From a virus: a DNA stretch of 30,524 nucleotides. Below are positions 27,890 through 30,524 of the stretch, one piece after another. A model generated the notes under the pieces. That model was given only the letters and a program-made list of their open reading frames with translations. It made no database searches and was not told the DNA's origin. Position 1 is the stretch's first letter. The number at the start of each line of letters is the position of its first letter. A program made the position numbers and the translations under genes. The stretch covers positions 1 to 30,524 of the IMG/VR virus record IMGVR_UViG_3300037069_000385. One strand, 5' to 3'.

Positions 27890-28964
27890 CGGGCGCCTCG
27901 ATCCGGTCAGCACGGTCACGAAGCCGCCACGGTTCGTCCGCGTAGAGCCGCAGCGTGGCGACGTACTGAGCCCGCAGTTTGGGCAGCTGGAGGTCCAGCG
28001 CTTCGGCTCGCCGATCCGTCAACCAGGCCGCCCGCTCTACGATCTCCCACAAGGGATCAGTATCCAAATTACAGCTCGTGCACATGGGTCCAGACTTATA
28101 CGACGGATTACCCTGACCATGTCCCCAAGTGCAAAATGGTTCCACATGCCCAGCCGCCCGCACCTCAACCTGTAACGCCTCAATCTGGGCACGTACTTCC
28201 GGGTAATGCTCACCCACCATCTCCAACTCACCCGGCTTAGCGAACGCACCACACAAGCACTCACCCGACATACCGACATGACCGGAGACAACATTCACTG
28301 GCACGTCACCCATCATTAGCCTGTACGTGGTCATATCGAATTTTGTCCACATCGCAATAGGGGACGCCCAAATCACGGACCTGTCCCGCTCGTGCAGGGG
28401 GATGTCTTTGCGGCGCGCTGACTCAGAACGTCGCCGGCCTGCAATGAACACGACCCGCTGCTTCCGCCCGTTGACGATCAGGTCACGTCGCACTTGGTCA
28501 AGGCAACGTTCTTTCAGCCGCTGATACATCTTGTAATGCATCGCAGGGCCGGGGAATCCGCGCTCCAATACTAGATCCCGGTAACTTGTCGGTGGGTGCT
28601 TCTCCAACAATGGCAGCCCCCAATCAGCGCATGTGTCACGCACGAACTGCCGTGTAGCTTCAATCCCTATCCCCGTATTAGCGTGCGCAGCATGCGTAGC
28701 GACATCCTTGAACAGATGTCCTAGCACCGTCGAGTCGTTGCCGCCACTGAACAGCAGAACGTGACCGGTTATTTCCTTACCCTCAGCAAGTTCCAGCGCA
28801 TCGGCATGTATCTGATGGGCTTGTTTGATAAGGTGCCTGACTCGTTCCTCTCGCTGTGGTCGTGTCAGTCTGAGAACTATCTCCCAAGGTGTCGGGTCGT
28901 CGAGGCTTGGGTGTATGGGGTCATCGGACCACGCCTCAGCAGCTTCGAATAGTGTGCCGCTCAT
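27882..28964 (-). CDS. PP-loop (PAPS reductase family) enzyme with Cys cluster
   Basis: A 360-residue protein; ATG overlaps the previous stop. The PP-loop SGGNDS is at 73-78 and the downstream GRRRSESARR at 176-185 fits the 'GxR..ES..R' substrate region of PAPS-reductase-like enzymes. A C-terminal part has Cys236 and Cys238 in ECLCGAFAKPGE, Cys278, and Cys295/Cys298 (MCTSC), probably binding Zn or an Fe-S cluster. The family adenylates or moves sulfur/nucleotides. In phages such proteins are called PAPS reductase but the reaction is usually unknown. DndC-like DNA sulfur modification or tRNA thiolation are possible; no partners (DndD/E, cysteine desulfurase) are seen here. Confidence 0.82.
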   Translation of the reverse strand: MSGTLFEAAEAWSDDPIHPSLDDPTPWEIVLRLTRPQREERVRHLIKQAHQIHADALELAEGKEITGHVLLFSGGNDSTVLGHLFKDVATHAAHANTGIGIEATRQFVRDTCADWGLPLLEKHPPTSYRDLVLERGFPGPAMHYKMYQRLKERCLDQVRRDLIVNGRKQRVVFIAGRRRSESARRKDIPLHERDRSVIWASPIAMWTKFDMTTYRLMMGDVPVNVVSGHVGMSGECLCGAFAKPGELEMVGEHYPEVRAQIEALQVEVRAAGHVEPFCTWGHGQGNPSYKSGPMCTSCNLDTDPLWEIVERAAWLTDRRAEALDLQLPKLRAQYVATLRLYADEPWRLRDRADRIEAPGE

Positions 28965-29137
28965 GCTTCCTCCCAGTCCGTGACTGTCCGCTTGACGACG
29001 CCCACATAGATGCTTGACAGTTCCGCAACGAAGCTGCGGGCATCCGCTTCGCTCTCGACGGGGATGACGCGCTGGGAAAACCGCGCCTTCCCCTTATCCG
29101 GGCGTTCGAGGACCGCCCATTCCGTCCGGGCGCTCAT
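28961..29137 (-). CDS. Small hypothetical protein
   Basis: Fifty-eight residues starting MSARTEWAVLERPDKGKARF, with the ATG overlapping the previous stop. A longer in-frame reading upstream has an Arg/Pro/Cys-rich leader and is rejected. The part ADARSFVAEL and the end VVKRTVTDWEEA are of a type common in actinophage accessory regions. Function is unknown. The stop overlaps the PP-loop gene start. Confidence 0.6.
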   Translation of the reverse strand: MSARTEWAVLERPDKGKARFSQRVIPVESEADARSFVAELSSIYVGVVKRTVTDWEEA

Positions 29138-29502
29138 TTGCCCTCCAACGCTTCCGTAACAGCGGCCCGGAGTTCGGCTGCTGCACGGTTCAGGACATGG
29201 CCCTCGAAGTCGGGTCCTTCGCCTGCCTGCCAAGTTCCCCAGTCAAACTCGCCCTTGTATCGCCACTCCTCCGCTAGTGCGAGTGCGGCGTCCACGGCGG
29301 CCAGGAGACGCGGCACATCCGAACGGGCTGCGGCAATAAACTCCGCAGCCTTCCAGCAGTACCCGCTCAAGGGATCACCAAGGCTTGCCAGGACCTTATT
29401 TGATCCGTCAATGACCACTGTGTTGCATTCGAGCCCCCGGGCCTTCCACGGTCCTTCGGTGGCTGCGTCGGCGCGTGCCCGGATCTCGTCTAGCATGCTC
29501 AT
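29134..29502 (-). CDS. Ea22-like accessory protein (paralog A)
   Basis: A 122-residue protein from ATG 29502, overlapping the previous stop. It has ARADAATEGPWKARG near the start and WKAAEFIAAARSDVPRLLAA followed by VDAALAL in the middle; this 'AEFIAAAR..vP.LLAA.DA..AL' core is found in Ea22-like phage proteins. The end is helical (LNRAAAELRAAVTEALEGK). The next gene upstream, 29499-29867, has the same core and order, so they are tandem paralogs. Function is unknown. Confidence 0.65.
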   Translation of the reverse strand: MSMLDEIRARADAATEGPWKARGLECNTVVIDGSNKVLASLGDPLSGYCWKAAEFIAAARSDVPRLLAAVDAALALAEEWRYKGEFDWGTWQAGEGPDFEGHVLNRAAAELRAAVTEALEGK

Positions 29503-29867
29503 GGTTTGCCTTCCATCGTGTCAGTGATCGCGGCCACGGTCGGGCACGGCCAGCGGTTCCAGTTGCCGTCGTCTTGTCCGCAGCCGGTGCAGACCTGCAC
29601 CTTGTGGGCGTTCTTGGCGCCATACATAAGCGCATCCACGGGCTTGTGCAGCGCCAGTACGGCGTCGAGTGCTGCGAGGATGCCGGGTAGCCGGTTCCGC
29701 GCCGCTGCGATGAACTCCGCGTCAATCCCCGCGTGTTCGCAGATAACAAGCGCGCCATCTTCATGGGTTGCTAGTACATCTGAGCGGTGGTTGCCCATTG
29801 CCTCTGCGTACCACTGCCCCTCGGTTGCCCCGGTTTCGAGTCGGCGCAGTTCCTCCCACCCGCTCAT
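29499..29867 (-). CDS. Ea22-like accessory protein with Cys motif (paralog B)
   Basis: A 122-residue protein from ATG 29867, which overlaps the preceding TGA (29864-29866). A longer upstream reading is rejected. The core ETGATEGQWYAEAMGNHRSD and IDAEFIAAARNRLPGILAAL corresponds to paralog A. Unlike A, it ends with VCTGCGQDDGNWNRWPCPTV, a CxxC...C element that may bind zinc. Function is unknown. The pair shares its length but diverges in the C-terminal third. Confidence 0.65.
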   Translation of the reverse strand: MSGWEELRRLETGATEGQWYAEAMGNHRSDVLATHEDGALVICEHAGIDAEFIAAARNRLPGILAALDAVLALHKPVDALMYGAKNAHKVQVCTGCGQDDGNWNRWPCPTVAAITDTMEGKP

Positions 29868-29971
29868 GCCGCCATCACGTAATCTCCGAAGGGCTGGGCG
29901 AGGACAAAGGGCGGGTCGATGATCGGCGGGACGTGATACCCGTGGCAGTGCTGGCATCGCGGGGCGCTCAC
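29864..29971 (-). CDS. Small CxxCH-containing protein
   Basis: A 35-residue protein from GTG 29971; both ends are 4-base overlaps with neighbours (GTGA and ATGA). It has CQHCHGYHVPPI near the start, a possible small zinc knuckle, and ends PFGDYVMAA. Short coupled proteins with CxxC are common in phage early regions. The CxxCH also matches a haem-c motif, but there is no signal peptide, so this is unlikely. Confidence 0.55.
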   Translation of the reverse strand: MSAPRCQHCHGYHVPPIIDPPFVLAQPFGDYVMAA

Positions 29972-30351
29972 AGGGTCGCCTCCGGGGTGAATAGGACCGT
30001 CGCGGGCATGTCGCCGGAATGGATGGAAATGCGGTCCCTTGCCTCCCAGTTATCAGACTCCTCGTAAAAGTCGTAGTGCTTGGTGTAAACCTCGTCTAGG
30101 TGCGTTCGGATGACGCTATACCGGGGTAGCGCGTCGAGTTCGGCCACGGTGGTGACGGTGCGGGGCTTCGACCAACCCGCAGCCAAGATCGCGTCAGCTA
30201 TCACATGCTGGCTCTTGTTATCCCACGCAATCAGGGCCGGGGCATCAAATATCACGCGGGCGAGTTCGTCTCGTTGGGTGGTCGCCTTGGTGGGCATGGC
30301 TGCCGCAACCTCCGCCGGTGTCATGGTCACGGGCGCGTCCCCGGTGCTCAT
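29968..30351 (-). CDS. Hypothetical accessory protein
   Basis: A 127-residue protein from ATG 30351, overlapping the previous stop (ATGA). The middle has RDELARVIFDAPALIAWDNK and HVIADAILAAGW, then TVAELDALPRYSVIRTHLDE. The 'ELDALP..SVIR' part is seen in several actinophage small proteins. The rest is soluble, with no catalytic motif. Function is unknown. Confidence 0.6.
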   Translation of the reverse strand: MSTGDAPVTMTPAEVAAAMPTKATTQRDELARVIFDAPALIAWDNKSQHVIADAILAAGWSKPRTVTTVAELDALPRYSVIRTHLDEVYTKHYDFYEESDNWEARDRISIHSGDMPATVLFTPEATL

Positions 30352-30449
30352 CGGAGGCCGTCTAACCGGTCGAGGCGGGACAGGTCCGCCGGCCCGTCAC
30401 CGATAAGGCCGGTAAACCACGCCCGGATGCGTTCTAGTAGTGTGCTCAT
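30348..30449 (-). CDS. Very small coupled protein
   Basis: A 33-residue protein from ATG 30449, with ATGA overlaps on both sides. It starts MSTLLERIRAWFTGLIGDGP and ends DLSRLDRLDGLR. The first half could form an amphipathic helix. It would be missed by a length cutoff of 50 residues. Coupling at both ends is the main support. Confidence 0.55.
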   Translation of the reverse strand: MSTLLERIRAWFTGLIGDGPADLSRLDRLDGLR

Positions 30450-30524
30450 GACTTCACTTCCAGGATCTTGTCGATGGAATACCGGTCGGTCCACGAGTAT
30501 TCGGTGGCGACGGTGACTGACTTT
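30446..30524 (-). CDS. C-terminus of a gene entering from the right edge (partial)
   Basis: The last 25 codons and the stop of a gene can be read; its 5' end is outside the window. The readable part, including SVTVATEYSWTDRYSIDKIL, is soluble and beta/alpha mixed. The TGA overlaps the next ATG. Too short for any family call. Confidence 0.55.
   Translation of the reverse strand, partial: KSVTVATEYSWTDRYSIDKILEVKS

Noticed and set aside
29864-29971. Haem c-binding protein suggested by CxxCH
   Set aside because: At 35 residues, without signal peptide or other cytochrome features, a small zinc element is more plausible.
1-30524. Integrase, repressor, attachment site or insertion sequence
   Set aside because: None was recognised in the window; temperate or virulent lifestyle cannot be judged from this part.

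Overview
The window is a high-GC (by eye roughly two thirds G+C) piece of a tailed double-stranded DNA phage. Every supported gene is on the minus strand, so the transcriptional order runs from base 30524 down to base 1. Genes are packed almost without gaps, and most junctions are 4-nt ATGA/GTGA or 1-nt TAATG/TGATG stop/start overlaps. The host is most likely an actinomycete: the base composition, the frequent GTG starts, the DUF6745-type protein, the GH25 endolysin and the holin type all fit actinobacteriophages. A 1074-codon tape measure and a programmed -1 frameshift in the tail assembly chaperone indicate a long-tailed siphovirus with an HK97-fold head. The exact phage cluster cannot be assigned by eye.

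Region 1 (30524-26420) is an early/accessory and packaging-entry region. It holds small translationally coupled proteins (including a tandem paralogous pair), a PP-loop 'PAPS reductase' family enzyme with a Cys cluster, a polynucleotide-kinase-type HAD phosphatase, the terminase small subunit, a frame-broken mini-gene and a small Cys-containing protein. Region 2 (26436-24775) has a sigma70-like promoter (TTGAAC-17 nt-TATGAT), a DUF6745-like protein with thirteen in-frame 12-bp repeats, a hypothetical protein and an intergenic block with two perfect inverted repeats.

Region 3 (24766-16286) is the packaging and head module: terminase large subunit, portal fused to a MuF domain plus a C-terminal extension, an RMF/CrpP-like small protein, an XkdF-type protease, a scaffold-like acidic protein, an HK97-type major capsid protein with an inserted domain, a tRNA-Trp(CCA) and a small protein. 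Two convincing intrinsic terminators and one possible one sit inside this head operon. Region 4 (16281-14838) is an unusual coupled trio between capsid and connector genes: a PLD-like protein with an altered HKD motif, a DUF1003 membrane protein and a permuted NlpC/P60-like hydrolase.

Region 5 (14821-3320) is the connector and tail module: adaptor, tail terminator-like protein, an extraordinary Arg-rich protein with no acidic residues, a small protein, major tail protein, tail assembly chaperones with a CCCTTTT slippery site, a gp10-like protein, tape measure, distal tail protein, tail hub and two tail-tip/fibre proteins, one with an S74 chaperone domain. Region 6 (3320-1) combines a DUF2746-like membrane protein, GH25 endolysin and holin with further small tail-associated proteins and the start of a beta-helix-like tail protein. 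No stretch longer than about 170 bases lacks a protein-coding gene, and that longest stretch holds the tRNA and a hairpin.

The strongest candidates for something undescribed are the Arg-rich protein, the PLD/DUF1003/NlpC trio, the three-part portal-MuF protein and the pattern of terminators inside the head operon.
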